Assembly: GCA_037043015.1 (NCBI GenBank)
Contig: CM073321.1
Coordinates: forward strand, 23,929,001 to 23,993,000
DNA length: 64,000 nt
Reading direction: 5' to 3'
Source of the DNA: Bryum argenteum
Taxonomy: Eukaryota > Streptophyta > Bryopsida > Bryales > Bryaceae
A program made the translations under genes and the position numbers. Positions 1 through 11,308 of this stretch are shown here, one piece after another; the stretch's first letter is position 1, and every line of letters begins with the position of its first letter. The notes under the pieces are model-generated. The model made no database searches. It was not told the DNA's origin and was given only the letters and a program-made list of their open reading frames with translations.

Positions 1-235
1 TCGCCCGAGCCGACGTCCGGACCGAAGGCCGGTCACCCGGGACCGAAGGCCGGTTACCTGGAACCGACGGCTAAACCGAAGGCCGGACTGAAGGCCGGTC
101 ACCCGGGACCGACGGCCGAACCGAAGGCCGGACCGGTGGCGCGACGGCCGGTCGCCCTCCCCGACGGCCGGCCAGCCGAGCGGTCGGTCGGGCCGACGGC
201 GAGCTGGAGGACCGGTCGACGGGGTGGTTCAACCA
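1..235. repeat. GC-rich tandem repeat tract
   Basis: Short imperfect units built on 'GACCGAAGGCCGG' and 'CACCCGGGACCG' repeat from the window edge to about position 200, then fade into related GC-rich sequence. No reading frame is credible. The tract continues to the left of the window, so its full length is unknown. It resembles in style, but does not match, the GC-rich repeats of the foldback structure near 17.5-19.9 kb. Confidence 0.7.
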
Positions 236-299
236 ATGAACGCACCGCGATGGTCATTTACCCTTAGTAAAAAGACCAGAATCTCTAAGTCACGGGCGG

Positions 300-1249
300 T
301 CCCCAGACCCTTGCCGGACGTCCGGACGCTGTGACATCCCTGAGGAGAATGTCGTGCAAAACATCTTCATAGACATTCCAGTAAACGTCTACGCAGATAT
401 TCATGCCTGATCGTAGTTATGGTAAGTTGAACATCGTGTTAGACATCTGACTAGATATGACTTGTCAAGGGGTTCGACGAGGAATTTTCGTTGCCATGTA
501 AATAAAGCGTTGTAAATAACTTTTTTAATCTATGTCCACGTGTTTTTTGAGGATTAAATATCCACGAAAATATTTTTACTTTGAAATTCTATTTTTCGGC
601 ACCATTGTTAATTTATAGATAGTATATTTTATTTATAATAATTTTTAAATATTTAAATATTTTTAAATCATAAAAAAAAACAAAATTATAATAACCTAAT
701 TTACTTGAATATAATACAAATTTACAAAATATATTTTTTATTGGAATATAATTTTGTATTTTAATGTTTTAAAAAATAGACCAATGAAAAAATAGTGAGA
801 ATACCCTGAAATTAGTGATTTCAATATTGCCACATCATATAATGATTTAATATTAAAAAAATAAGAAAATAAAAAAAAAAAAGTGTAATGTTTTTTTTTT
901 TTCATTTTTGAAACCGCTGCCCATTCACCTACTTTTTTAACATAGGAAATGGTTTTCACCTTCTCCACCGGTAACTTTTAGTCGTTTTTACCTTGCAAGT
1001 CGAAAATCGCTTATCAGCGTGGCAACTTGATGTCTTCGGCGATGTCTAGTCAGACATCTAGAAAACTTAGACGTTTCGACCAACATCCCCAGACATCCCG
1101 GTTACGACGTCCTCAGAATCTCTAAGACATCATATTATACATCCAACAAATCGGGATGTCCTCTTAGACATCAAAGTATCAACGCAAACATCCTCACGCG
1201 TTTTGGATGTCTAGTTTAGACATTCAAAAAACAGGGTTTTCTAATAGTG
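300..1249. mobile_element. CACTA-type transposon terminal fragment
   Basis: The sequence ends at 1249 in TTTTCTAATAGTG, which on the other strand reads CACTATTAGAAAA, the standard end of plant CACTA (En/Spm) elements. The 200 bp inside that end carry many copies of GATGTCTA/TAGACATC in both orientations, like CACTA subterminal repeats, and a second cluster lies at 345-470. The middle (500-950) is very AT-rich with no convincing gene. I see no matching left end in the window, so this is either a long element starting before position 1 or a truncated copy. Confidence 0.55.
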
Positions 1250-1516
1250 CATTGTCACCCTGTTGCATCAGAATCAGTTTAAAGGGCCGCCAGATCAAGG
1301 TGATCGTGGAAGTATCGGAGGATGAAGTGCATTGACTCTGTCGCCTCTTCATCTGACTGGTCCCCTTCACTGGGCTCGATGTTCCAACCTTCCTTGTTGG
1401 CCATCATCAAGATTGCTTATCTGTGTTTGACATAGGGCATGGGTGGCGGGACTACATGCAAGCGAGGGAGGAATCGTGGGAAGTGGCGGTGAGAGTGGAG
1501 ATTGTATGGTCCTAGC

Positions 1517-1847
1517 CAAGGTTGTCAAACTCGGCAGGCACCTCGCCTGCCCAACTTGCCGCCCGATTGAGTTGTGGCTTGCCCGAGAGGGTCAAACGGC
1601 TGTTGACTTTTAGTTTAGGTAAAAAAACGACGATGTGGCAAGGGTTTAGGTGAAAACTAAGCCACTTGGCCGCCTCGTGCGGGCCGCGTGGAACACCAGA
1701 CACGTTTTTTGCTTCAAATTTTGTTACCCACGAAAAATTACTCACTCCCTACAATCAAGGTGGGCAGGCATGCCTACTTGTCCGGGACAACTAGTTCGCC
1801 TGGTTTGCCCGCCCAATCACCTAAACGTGCCCGGTTTGACAACCTTG
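1517..1847. mobile_element. hAT-like MITE (331 bp)
   Basis: The ends form a 14-bp perfect terminal inverted repeat, CAAGGTTGTCAAAC on the left and its complement on the right. The flanks GTCCTAGC (1509-1516) and GTCCTGGG (1848-1855) match at 6 of 8 bases, consistent with a diverged 8-bp target duplication. An 8-bp duplication and a CA-starting end fit the hAT superfamily. There is no coding capacity. Confidence 0.6.
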
Positions 1848-3799
1848 GTCCTGGGCCATGGGTAAGTACCATCCGGATTTTGTTGTATCGTAAAGCGCTC
1901 CGGAGTGGCATGCCGTGGGGGAGATAATACTGGTAAGTGTTGCTGCGGTGAGGCTGTTTGCGTGTATTGTCATGGAGATGGATAGGGAGTGTGGTCATGC
2001 TCCAAGAATGTCTCGGGTATGTCTCTCCCTCCTTCTGGAATTGGTATAGCTTTTCCACGATGGTATTGTCCATGGGTGGTTCCGTAGGTTGTTCGCCCTA
2101 GAAATTAGCTTCCCCTGGCAACGGTGTGGTTTGCTGTCCGTGGTGTTCCTTGTCTTGTTGTTTATGCTGGGACCGCTCGTTCTCCTCCTCGTGGTTGTTC
2201 GAGATGCCTTGCAGTTGGGACCGTGACTGGGTATTGTGTGTTGATCGTTGTGGTTGTGTCTCCTCTTCCCCTCCTTGTCTCCCATGAATGCTTCGCCCTG
2301 ACTCTCCCAGTTGTTATCTGAAGAATCTAGCTCCAAAGCAGCGAAGGACTCATCCATACACTGGTCGAGGAATGTCGTGGGAGGGTGGCTGATGCTAGCA
2401 GTGTTACTAACAGCAGCTGGTAAGTTGTTGTTGCAATTACCTTTACCACGTTATGTGTCCACGCCACCTTGTTTGCCTTGAAGTTTTTCTTGGCAGTGTC
2501 AGTCTCCCTTTGTAGGCAATGCATTGCGTCCATGTCTACGAGGTGCGTGGGTTGAGCGGTGGGTATGAGGGCCAATTCTACTGTCAAGGCTTTTCACTTC
2601 TGTAAGAGCTCAGAGGTTTGATCTTCTAACTTTTGGATGCGCTCTTTGTCCTTGATGCTTTGCTCCTCTTGGTTACGGTATTTCTTCGTAGCCGCTTGCA
2701 ACTCCAAATCCCTCATTTCTAACTGTAAGTAGAGGAATGTGATCTTTCCTTAGAGCTACTACTCCTGCAGCCGGAATTCTTCTCGCAACACCTCCACGTT
2801 CTTCCTGGCCGTGGCATGTGCATTCTACATGGCTTGGGTCGCGTGGCACTTCTGCCGAGCCTCCGCCTCCTTTTACTTCACCTTGGCTGCTTGCTGCTGT
2901 TGTTCCGTGGTGTGGAGGAAGTTGAACATTTCCTCCACACATACTTCCATAGTGCGCCGCTGCTCATCAAATTTCTTTGCGGAGGGTCCGAGGTTTAGTG
3001 CCGCGGAGATACTCGCTACTTCCACGTTGTGTACGTCCGTGGCGTGTCCCCCCTCGATACACGGGCCCTTGCCGGGGTTTGGCACTGTGGGATTGTGCCG
3101 AGCTGCACTGGCTATCTCCCTTTGTACGTCAAAGAAAGTTCCCATGGGCCACGGTGAATGGACAATCCTGTAGTGGTCCAGGAAATGACCAATGTAGTGG
3201 GTAAGAAACGGGGCAATGGGGCTCTTATACTTATCACTCCGAACGTGGTTTCAAATTTGTTGGACCGCGTTCTTGTCAACCAGTGTACCCCACTTAATCT
3301 TTTCTCCAGAATTGGCCATGAGCAACAACGTGAGTTGGTCGGGATGGACTACATTGCAGTCATTCCTGAAAAAGACATGACTCAACATTCCGCGGATTCT
3401 GCCAAACCACGACTCGAGCAGGTTGGAGTTGTTCCGCATGATCACATAAACGTCGAATTTTCCGTCGTCTCGCCTCGTATACCCCTGGGTGTAAACCGTG
3501 GTATCTGGTTGTGGGAAACAACTGTGCTCTTTTCAAACCGAGGCTCCTTGTCCATCCCACCTACAGTACAAGTACAAGTATATTGGAGAGTAAGTCACCC
3601 GCACCCCTTCCATGACCCCAACCATCTCCTTGTTGCTAGAATCCTCCTCTTGTCGCTCCCGCATGGAGATGATGAACGCCTTGCAACGGCCGAAGTCGAT
3701 GTGTTTGCGGAGGTGGTGGGCGTACTTGAAAAGGCCCGCCTCCGTGAGCCAATCCACGTGTAGATGCTTCTTCTACTCCTTGATCTGGCCTGGAACATG

Positions 3800-4766
3800 C
3801 ACTGCTAGAAAATTCAGCGTCCAAATCAACATAAAAATGTTGAAATTTTCAGTTGATTCGGACGCGTTGATCCGGACATTGATCAACACAAACGTGTTGA
3901 TATTATCTGTTGATTCGGTCAAGCATAATTTATTAGATTAAAATTAAAATTAAAACAACTAGGTGGAGCCCACCTCAAACCCAACCGCTGCACAAGTGGG
4001 GCCTATCTCAAACCCCTCCGTCGCCCGAAGTGTCGGGGGCCGGGTTCGAATCCAGGACCTTCCAGCTCTAAATCCACGTCCTCTGCCACTACACCACCTA
4101 AGTCCATGTATGCACATGAGTGTTTTAAATTTGTACTTATAGAGAAACTGCCCCATTGGCTATTAATTTGCCTTGTAGAAACGTTTTTTTTTTCAAAATT
4201 TTTTTTGCACTATTTCATGTAGGTATTTTTCTACATGTAGAGAAAATTTCGAAATTTTTTGAAATTTTTTTTTTCTTTTTGAGGCTGGGGCGTCTTTTTA
4301 CTGCCCAACAGACTTTGAATATTTTTCACGATGTAGATAATTTTTTTTTTTCAAAAAATTTTTATGCTCTATTTTGTGCAGGTATTTTTCTACATGTAGG
4401 AAAAATATCAAAAAAAATTGAATTTTTTTTCTTTTGAAGAAGTGAGGATGCCCCGAAGCATCTTTGTTTTTCATTTTGCATTTTAATCAATGTCAGAGAA
4501 AGATTCAAAAGATGTCCAAAGATTCCAAAGATTCTGGAAGATTCCAAAAAATAATCCTAAATCATTTCATAAGATTCCAAAAAGATTCCATATTTGATGA
4601 AATTTTGTTGATTCAGTCATTACACTACTCAAATCAACAAAATATATGTAGCAAACTGTTGATTTCTATGAAAAGCTCAAAAATCAGTGAATTTGGTCAA
4701 TGCAGTGCCCCAAACAACAAAAATCAGTTGATTTTATGTTGATTCGGTCACAGTTTTCTAGGAGTG
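3800..4766. mobile_element. Non-autonomous CACTA element (967 bp)
   Basis: The left end reads CACTGCTAGAAAA and the right end, on the other strand, CACTCCTAGAAAA. Subterminal GTTGATTC and AATCAACA motifs repeat in both orientations at each end, typical of CACTA elements. Flanking triplets ATG and ATA are a near match to the expected 3-bp duplication. Inside are a tRNA-derived SINE-like segment (3958-4110) and a duplicated T-rich block (4181-4270 and 4343-4432, sharing 'GTATTTTTCTACATGTAG'). There is no transposase gene. It interrupts the minus-strand coding tract. Confidence 0.7.
3958..4110 (-). mobile_element. tRNA-derived SINE-like segment
   Basis: On the minus strand a tRNA-like head shows an A-box-like GTGTAGTGGCAGAGGA (complement of about 4080-4095) and a B box GGATTCGAACCC (complement of 4044-4056), about 35 bases apart, followed by a body with two similar units ending in 'CTCAAACCC' on the plus strand. 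The acceptor stem does not fold as in a working tRNA, so a SINE is likelier than a tRNA gene. It lies within the CACTA element. Confidence 0.5.
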
Positions 4767-5576
4767 ATAGAGTGGATCTTTGTGTCGATTGCTTTTGTCT
4801 ATGTCGTCCGCTGTGAGAGGATTTGCACACGAAAATGACAATACCAGCCACGGAATTTGTTGAGGGTACTGCCCAGTCGGGGAGCCAGAAGGCGAAAAAC
4901 TGGCTAACGCTCGAGGGAAGAGGTGGGGTGTACACACTTTGGCGCAGCGGAAATACGGACGACTGTAAGCTTTCCCAGGGACAGTCCGCGGTATTTGAAC
5001 CCTGCGTGGCGGCGGAACACTGGTAATAGTAATGATGGATGTGGCCATGGGGACAATATTACTGGATATAATACCTATGTAGTGGAGTGACGGCGCCTTG
5101 ATGTACCCCTGGTTTATCATCATGATACTAACTACTCCGTCCTTGGGATAGTCATGATTACGGTGGATGTCATCATCGTGGTCGTGTGTAACATGGATGT
5201 AGCTAATGTATGCACATGGAACATCCATGATAACTCTATATGGCCATGGCGTGCCGCCTCGTTGCGCCTTGGGCGGCTAAGTCTGAAGGCGTTGGTGCTT
5301 TAATCCCCGGCTGTTCTTCCATGGATTCCGAGGCCTGTACCTCATTGCTGACTCCATTGTTGTTCGTGTTGCCCTCCACGTGCGGCGTTCCCTGAGAGGC
5401 TGTGCCGTCCTTGCTACCACCTCAGGTGTCCCGCCTTGTACTTGTGTTGTTTGTCCGGAGCTGTTCGTAGCGCTGAGACTTGAACTCAGCCATTTCCCCC
5501 TCCTCGGAATTGTTGGTTACCTCGTTGGCCTCGGCTTCTAACGTGGTATGGATGTCCTGTGAGCTCACCACCATGG

Positions 5577-8109
5577 TCATGTAAGGGTTTTTATATGGTA
5601 TTGCTTCAGTTTAGTCAAATTAACGATGGTTGCGTGGGCGTCACAGTTTGTATCCTTGACAAGCAGTACCGTATTGTTGGGCAGCGTTAACTGCACTCGG
5701 TAGGGGCCATGCCAAATTGACTTGAACTTGGAGCATTTCAACCTCGGATCCCTGTGGCACCATAGGACTTGATCACCTTTCCGGAAGAGTCTAAGAGGTT
5801 GTGTGCCTTCAAAAATGCTGGGATGCAAGGTTTTGCTAGTGTAGAATGTGCGTGGTGGCTATTGTGCGGATTTCTTCCAGGTGATGGAGATCTTGCATGC
5901 ATGCTGCCAATACTCAATGAGGAGTGTAATTGCGTTGTTGCAGTGTTTGAAACGTGGGAACTACATATTCCGCAGGTAACAGGGGTTGTGTCCCGTAGAC
6001 CATCTCGAACGGACTCGAGTCGGTGGTCGACGCGGTATGCCCATAAGGCTGCAGGTAACAATCATCCCATTATGTTTGATTGGCTTGAACAAACCTCTTC
6101 AGCATGTTAAGTAGAGTTTTGTTTGTGGATTCAGCTTGTCAGTTTCCCTGAGGGTAGTAGATTGTATTGGTCCGGTATTTAATCATGTGGTTGTCGAGGA
6201 GATCCCATATGATTGTATTCACAAAATTAGTTTCCTGATCGGAAACTATTTCTGTTCGGCATGTGAAATTTGTGATGATATTTTTGTATATAAACGTGGC
6301 TGTTACCAACGCGGTATTAGTGTGCAGTGGTTTTGCCCCCACCCATTTGGAGGTAAAATCCTTAGCCACGAGGATGTATTTGTATCCTTGCCACATTGCG
6401 GGTCTGATTGGTCCCACGAAATCCAGTCCCCACCATTGAAAGGGACCCAAGGGTGAGATTGATTGCAACGGTACTTTGTCTTGGTACTGAAAGTTCGTGG
6501 TGGAAACTTGGCAGGCGTGGCAGTTTTTAATGTAGGCATATACATCTGTTGCGGCCCTAATTACTCTCAACTCTTTTTTCTTCAAGTAAGCCTTACTTGG
6601 TAGCGGAATCACGGCTCACGATAGCAACCGGCCACAACTTAGCTAACACTGCACATGCCAAGCACACACAATGTTAGCACCATTTCTAGTCAAGGTGTCC
6701 AACCCCCCTTGACTCCCCCAACTCATTACCCGGAACCCGTAAACCGGAACTCCCACAAAACACATGGGCATGCCACTTGGTGGCACTAGGCGGCCTTCCA
6801 CAAATGTCCAAGCTCCCAAGGGTGGCACTACTCACCCTCGGAGCTAACCGCCCTTGCATGTTGTCCAACTCCCTACTAGTCCCCTTCCATTCATGTCTAC
6901 ACTCTCCCTTCAATACACTATCGGAAACCGGCACTACTTTTCACGGGAACTAGTTTGGAGCGGGACACTTTTCCAACCCTTTAGATGCATCCCATAGTGC
7001 CCAAGGTGCGGGAGTGAGGCCCCATCTCAAGCCTCACCCTTTAGAGCCACCCCGGCTCTCCTTGACACAATGGGGAAGTGAGGGAGACCACCCCTCCTCA
7101 TAGTACTCTCTGGAGTCTTTGGTAGGCCCCCCCCCCTCTTGTGTTGAGGGGCCTTCCGTGACACACTTTCTTTTTGGAAGATCACCCCTTTTTGCCTTAG
7201 TCTCAAAAACGGGCCGTAACTTCTCCTCGGGCTAGCTCCTAGCTCAGGTATCCAAATGGGACGTGCAAGCCCATTTTCGACATCTTCTCTTTGAGTAGAT
7301 ATTGATGGACTACCTAGTTGCCTCAATCGGGTATGTCCCCAGGGAGATATGCCCCTCTGAACATTCAGTGTCCCGGGAGGCAACATTCCCGAGTCCCGAA
7401 GTCCCGACCACTTTGAGGAGCCATATCTCCTAAACTATTGCTTTGCTCATCATGAGCCTTAGCAACCTAGAAAGCCCTTGTCATTAGCTTTCCAGCAACA
7501 TGCAACATGCCGCCCTCCACGAAGGTCGACACATTGAGTCACGAAAGGCAACACTCCTGAGTCCCGGGGTGTCCCGGAACGCTCCAACTTTAGAGAGCCA
7601 TATCTCATGACTCACAATTCCAAATCGCGCGTTCTTTGGACCCATGGCTGCGTGCTTGGACAAGGTTTTCAACCATGTAAGGCACACCACCAAGTTTGTC
7701 CCGAGCACGACGCCATTGCGTGCTGTTTGCTCGGGACTCCCCTTGGTTACTTCACCTTGTCTCTTGCCAAGCCCGGGACGTCACTCCTGGGGTCCTCTTG
7801 GCTCACCATGGTGCTCGGACATCCTTTTGAAAGGGATGTGACAACATCCTTCTGGGCTGTCGGCCACGAATACTTGGCGGCAAACACTTTTTTGATGGTG
7901 GTGTCACGGCCTTGGTGTCCTCTCGCGGGTCCATCGTGGAGGTGGCATATGATCGCCCGTTGTTGTTCTGTGGGTACGCATAGCCGGATAACGTGATCTG
8001 ATTCCGGCTTGTACAACTCGCCTTGTACCATGGTATATGATAGGGTAGTTTTGACAAAACTAAGCCGGCGAGAGCCTATTAGGTTGGTCAGGGTGATCCC
8101 TTTGGTCAA
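5577..8109 (-). mobile_element. Ty3 remnant: integrase region (split by solo LTR)
   Basis: An H-x-H zinc-binding segment (HDGPARGHQGRDTTIKKV) lies at about 7850-8000. The core, with WWGLDFVGPI and the downstream SDQETNFVN block, lies at about 6140-6540. The C-terminal GPY-type segment (WHGPYRVQL) lies near 5700. The 1.3-kb gap between the first two parts is the nested solo LTR. No chromodomain is visible. Confidence 0.8.
6547..7843 (-). mobile_element. Solo LTR (1297 bp)
   Basis: The segment begins TGTTGC and ends TGTGACA on the plus strand (TGTCACATCCC on the minus strand), giving TG...CA ends. It is flanked by an exact 5-bp direct repeat ACATC at 6542-6546 and 7844-7848. No internal coding is convincing. 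It is a solo LTR left after recombination of a second LTR retrotransposon that had inserted into the Ty3 integrase region. Confidence 0.85.
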
Positions 8110-8130
8110 GTAACGGAGGATGACGATACG

Positions 8131-8907
8131 CTAATCCTTGGGGTAATCAATGGTTATGGCTACCGCGTGGATATATGTCTTATTAAATGAATCATCGATT
8201 CCCTCCGTGGTGGCGTTGGTAACCCTAGATAAGTAGTCTACAACAATGTGTCGCTTCCCCGAGACGTACACTACTTTGAAGTCATATTCTAATAAGATCA
8301 TGATCCATCGGGCTACCTTGCCTGTAACCAATGGTTGATTTACCAGGTAAGACAAAATATGATGGTCTACCATGAACCTGAATTTCTTCCTGAGGAGATA
8401 ATGCTTGAATTTCTTGAGTGCATAAATCATAGCCAAGGCTTCCCGTTCCGTCGTGGAGTAGTTTCATTCAGCCTGATTTAATAGTCGACTAACATAGGCG
8501 ACTGGTTGGTCGTGTTTGCCGTTGATATTTTGGGCCAACATGACGCCCATAGCGATGTTCGAGGCATCTGTGTGAACGTGGAATGGTTTTGACCAATCCA
8601 TGGCCATCAGAATGGGTGCGTTGGAGTATGCGTACTTGAGTTTTTCTAACGCTGCCTGAGCCTCAGGGTTCCAATCCCGGAGGTATGTGTATTTAGAGTG
8701 GTTCAACGCGGTGATTGGTGCACTGATGTGTGCCAGCTTTTTAACGTAAATCCGATTGCATTGTAACAATCCAAGGGGTCGTTGTACACACTTTTGATCC
8801 TTGGGTGGTGTCATGTCCAGGACATCGCAGATTTTCTTGGGGTCGGGGAGCTTGCCATACTTACAGACTATATATCCAAGTATGACTCTAGCAAAATATG
8901 AGGACAT
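8131..8907 (-). mobile_element. Ty3 remnant: RNase H region
   Basis: Typical blocks of Ty3 RNase H are visible: PFHVHTDASNIAMGVMLAQ, the palm-connection segment before it (PEAQAALEKLK), MAMIYALKKFKHYLL, and FMVDHHILSYLV. Part of the fossil element at 5577-10646. Confidence 0.85.
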
Positions 8908-9750
8908 GCACTTTTCGGCGTTGAGACTGACCCTGTTGGTTTGGCATGCGTGGAAAATTTATCAGAGGTGAGTAACGTGGTCATGTATCTTCCTGTAGAT
9001 TGTCCCATCATCCAAGTAGATTCTAAATAATTTTTTTAGATACGGTCTAAAAATCAATTCCATCACTAGTTGGAATGTCATTGGGGCATTCTTTGCCCCG
9101 AATGGCATATGTTTGAATTAATATGGGCCCCATTTCGTAGAGAAAGCAGTTTTGCTTTTATCTTGCTTTGCCATGGCTACTTGGTAATACCTTGAGAAGC
9201 AATCGAGGAAGGAATACATTTTGAGGCCAACAACTTTGTCAATGATCTCCTCCATGTATGGTAGAGGATAATGGTCGTTTTTTGTGGCTGCGTTGAGTTT
9301 CCCAAAATCCACGCAGATACGTAGGGTGCCATTCTTCTTGGGATTGATCACCATGGGTGATAGCGACGGCGCGGCATCCACGAGAGATATGAACTTAGTG
9401 TGGAGGAGTTTGTCCAGTATGGCTTTCATTAGTTTAGGTTCATTTGATAGCGCCATTGTTGTACCGGGGCGTCGTGGTTCCATGCAAAAACATCCCGGTA
9501 TTTGTGGAATAGTGCTATAGCTGCATGTTTGATGGACGGGGTGCGTCAACGTTGATTTTTATGTACTTGGGTGTTTCCGTGGGTCCCAAGTTTACTAACT
9601 CAGCCCTTTTCTTGGCCCCATGGATCCATCTAGTGATGGTTTCGGGGTACAGTGCCCACTTAGGAGAGATGGCGTTTATGACCACCGATTCTTTGACTTC
9701 CTTGGAACAATGTACGGGAATGTCCATTCTCTCCTCATCCGGTATCAAAC
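8900..9750 (-). mobile_element. Ty3 remnant: reverse transcriptase region
   Basis: Recognisable Ty3 reverse-transcriptase blocks include NPKKNGTLRICVDFGKLN and the following YPLPYMEEIIDKV and FLDCFSRYYQVAM segments. Part of the fossil element at 5577-10646. Confidence 0.85.
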
Positions 9751-9924
9751 TTGCTAGGTGTATCTGAGCTACGGGGATTAGATCAGGGTGTACATGAAGG
9801 ACGAGGGCTTCCTCTTTGCTGGTCAGTCCGTTGGACCAGCTGGTACCTGCCGTGGTTCAAATGTGGCTTACCGTAGCCCTGGTAAGGCAACTATCTGGAT
9901 ATGACCACGGTTTTTCCATGAGCT

Positions 9925-10404
9925 CTATGCGAATTTGGGTTCTCGCCCAATGCTCCAATCGCGGACTGCGTTCATGTCATGTAACCACGGTCTTCCTAAG
10001 ATCACCGGAAAATTGCTAGTGTGGGGCATTTCAATAACCACGAACGTTGCCGGTGTTGATACTGAATGTGTTGTAATACCTACCATGGTGAGGATTCCTA
10101 AGGGTGTGATAGGTGCATCATTTACCATTTGCAGTATGAAAGGTGCGTTTTGTGGTTGTGGCAATCCCAACAGTTTACGGAGGTGGTTGCTCATGACATT
10201 CACCCGGGAACCTCCATCGACTAAAACGTTAGTAAATGTATGTCCTCCTAACTGCAAGTGTATGACTGGAGCGTTGGTGTCGAGTGTTGTGGAATTTACC
10301 TCAACGACCTTGGAACAACATTCTGTCTTCGTGACAGCGTTTTGTAGTAAGTAATGTTGTAACTCGGGGTGGGAGAGCGTGATTTTCACGTTAGTTTCAT
10401 TCAC
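9925..10404 (-). mobile_element. Ty3 remnant: aspartic protease region
   Basis: The segment shows the retropepsin-like motif LVDGGSRVNVM, where family members usually have D-S/T-G-A/S, and a later ILGRPWLHDMNA, the typical flap-distal I-L-G-R-x-W-L motif of Ty3 proteases. It belongs to the fossil element spanning 5577-10646. Confidence 0.7.
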
Positions 10405-10574
10405 TATGTCTTGTATGAATTCTTCCGTGAAATTGCGTTGTGTTGTGACGAGGTCTCCAACTCCTTTTGTATGTCCATCCGCAAATGTATGCTGTCGCTC
10501 CCAATGATTGACGGGAATGGTTTTTGATATTCAACTACATGGTTTGGAGACGTGGGTGTGCAAGGTGGTGTCGG

Positions 10575-11115
10575 TGCGTGCGGTGAGCAGTGAGTGGTGA
10601 GCAGTGAGCAGATTTTCACGAGCAATGGGCAGATTTTCAAGAGCAATGATCAGATTTTTGAGTGGAAATTCAGCAGAGTACATCGAAATCATCAATATAG
10701 AAGGCGACGGCTATAGGGTCGTGGGTTCATTGCATAAACCGATGACCGTGTGAAGAATTTATCGTTTGTGGCCGTAGAGGTGGTCGCCAATGAACTGGAA
10801 TGGTATGGCTCGTCCTCACTTCGCGCGGGGGCGAGTGCACTGTGCAAGCGGGGGCGCGTTCCACACACAGGCGCGCCCGCCGTGCTAGACATGGTGCGCC
10901 GTGGCATGCAAGGAGGGTGTGCAAGGGGTAAGATACCTGTGACGGGGTCATGCTTCTGACGGTGACGTTAGTCATTAGAACGAGGGTAGAAGTTGAACAG
11001 AGTGAGAGTGAGAGAGGTGAACAAAGTGAGACTGTGAGAGTGAGCGAGGGTGAACAGAGTGAGAGTGAGCGAAGGTGAACAGAGTGAGAGTCAGCGAGGG
11101 TTGAAGTTGAACAAC
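10575..11115. repeat. Short tandem repeats (GTGAGCAG and GTGAACAGAGTGAGAG types)
   Basis: At 10575-10660 variants of GTGAGCAGTGAGCAGATTTT repeat; the complement of a similar block occurs near 17150-17210. At 10990-11110 a roughly 30-bp unit, GTGAACAGAGTGAGAGTGAG followed by CGAGG or AGAGG, repeats four to five times. No gene is supported in 10650-11300. Confidence 0.7.
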
Positions 11116-11308
11116 AAAACGAAACTCAAGATAAGGTGGTGCATCCAAAATGTTTGTGAGCTATGTTCATGATTAAGGAAATCTGAAGTCACAACATTTA
11201 CTTTTAAAAGTGGGATGTTGGTTAAACCACTCTGGTAGTCTAGACACCAAAGGCTTTGACGTGGACCTTCGTGAACAAGAACTACTAATTTCGTACCAAG
11301 ATCCTATC

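Larger units (their letters stand above)
1250..5580 (-). pseudogene. Decayed minus-strand coding tract, function unknown
   Basis: Successive minus-strand segments (about 5580-5240, 5228-4770, 3798-2870, 2587-1995) have protein-like composition and share the orientation of the Ty3 pol just above them. They include an acidic stretch, a W-rich segment and a Q-rich helix near 2880-3140. I cannot name a family. They could be a 3' accessory region of the adjoining Ty3 element or a separate gene. The tract is interrupted by a MITE (1517-1847) and a CACTA element (3800-4766). Plus-strand frames here look like shadows. Confidence 0.35.
5577..10646 (-). mobile_element. Ty3/gypsy LTR retrotransposon remnant (pol region)
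   Basis: Reading on the minus strand, protease, reverse transcriptase, RNase H and integrase follow in the order that defines Ty3/gypsy elements. The copy is an old fossil with several breaks. It carries a nested solo LTR at 6547-7843. I could not find its own LTRs or a clear gag; the region upstream of the protease (10404-10646) is unassignable. Confidence 0.85.

Noticed and set aside
4040-4100. Functional tRNA gene
   Set aside because: The B box and a rough A box are present on the minus strand, but I cannot fold a proper acceptor or anticodon stem, and the unit continues into a repeat body. A SINE fits better.
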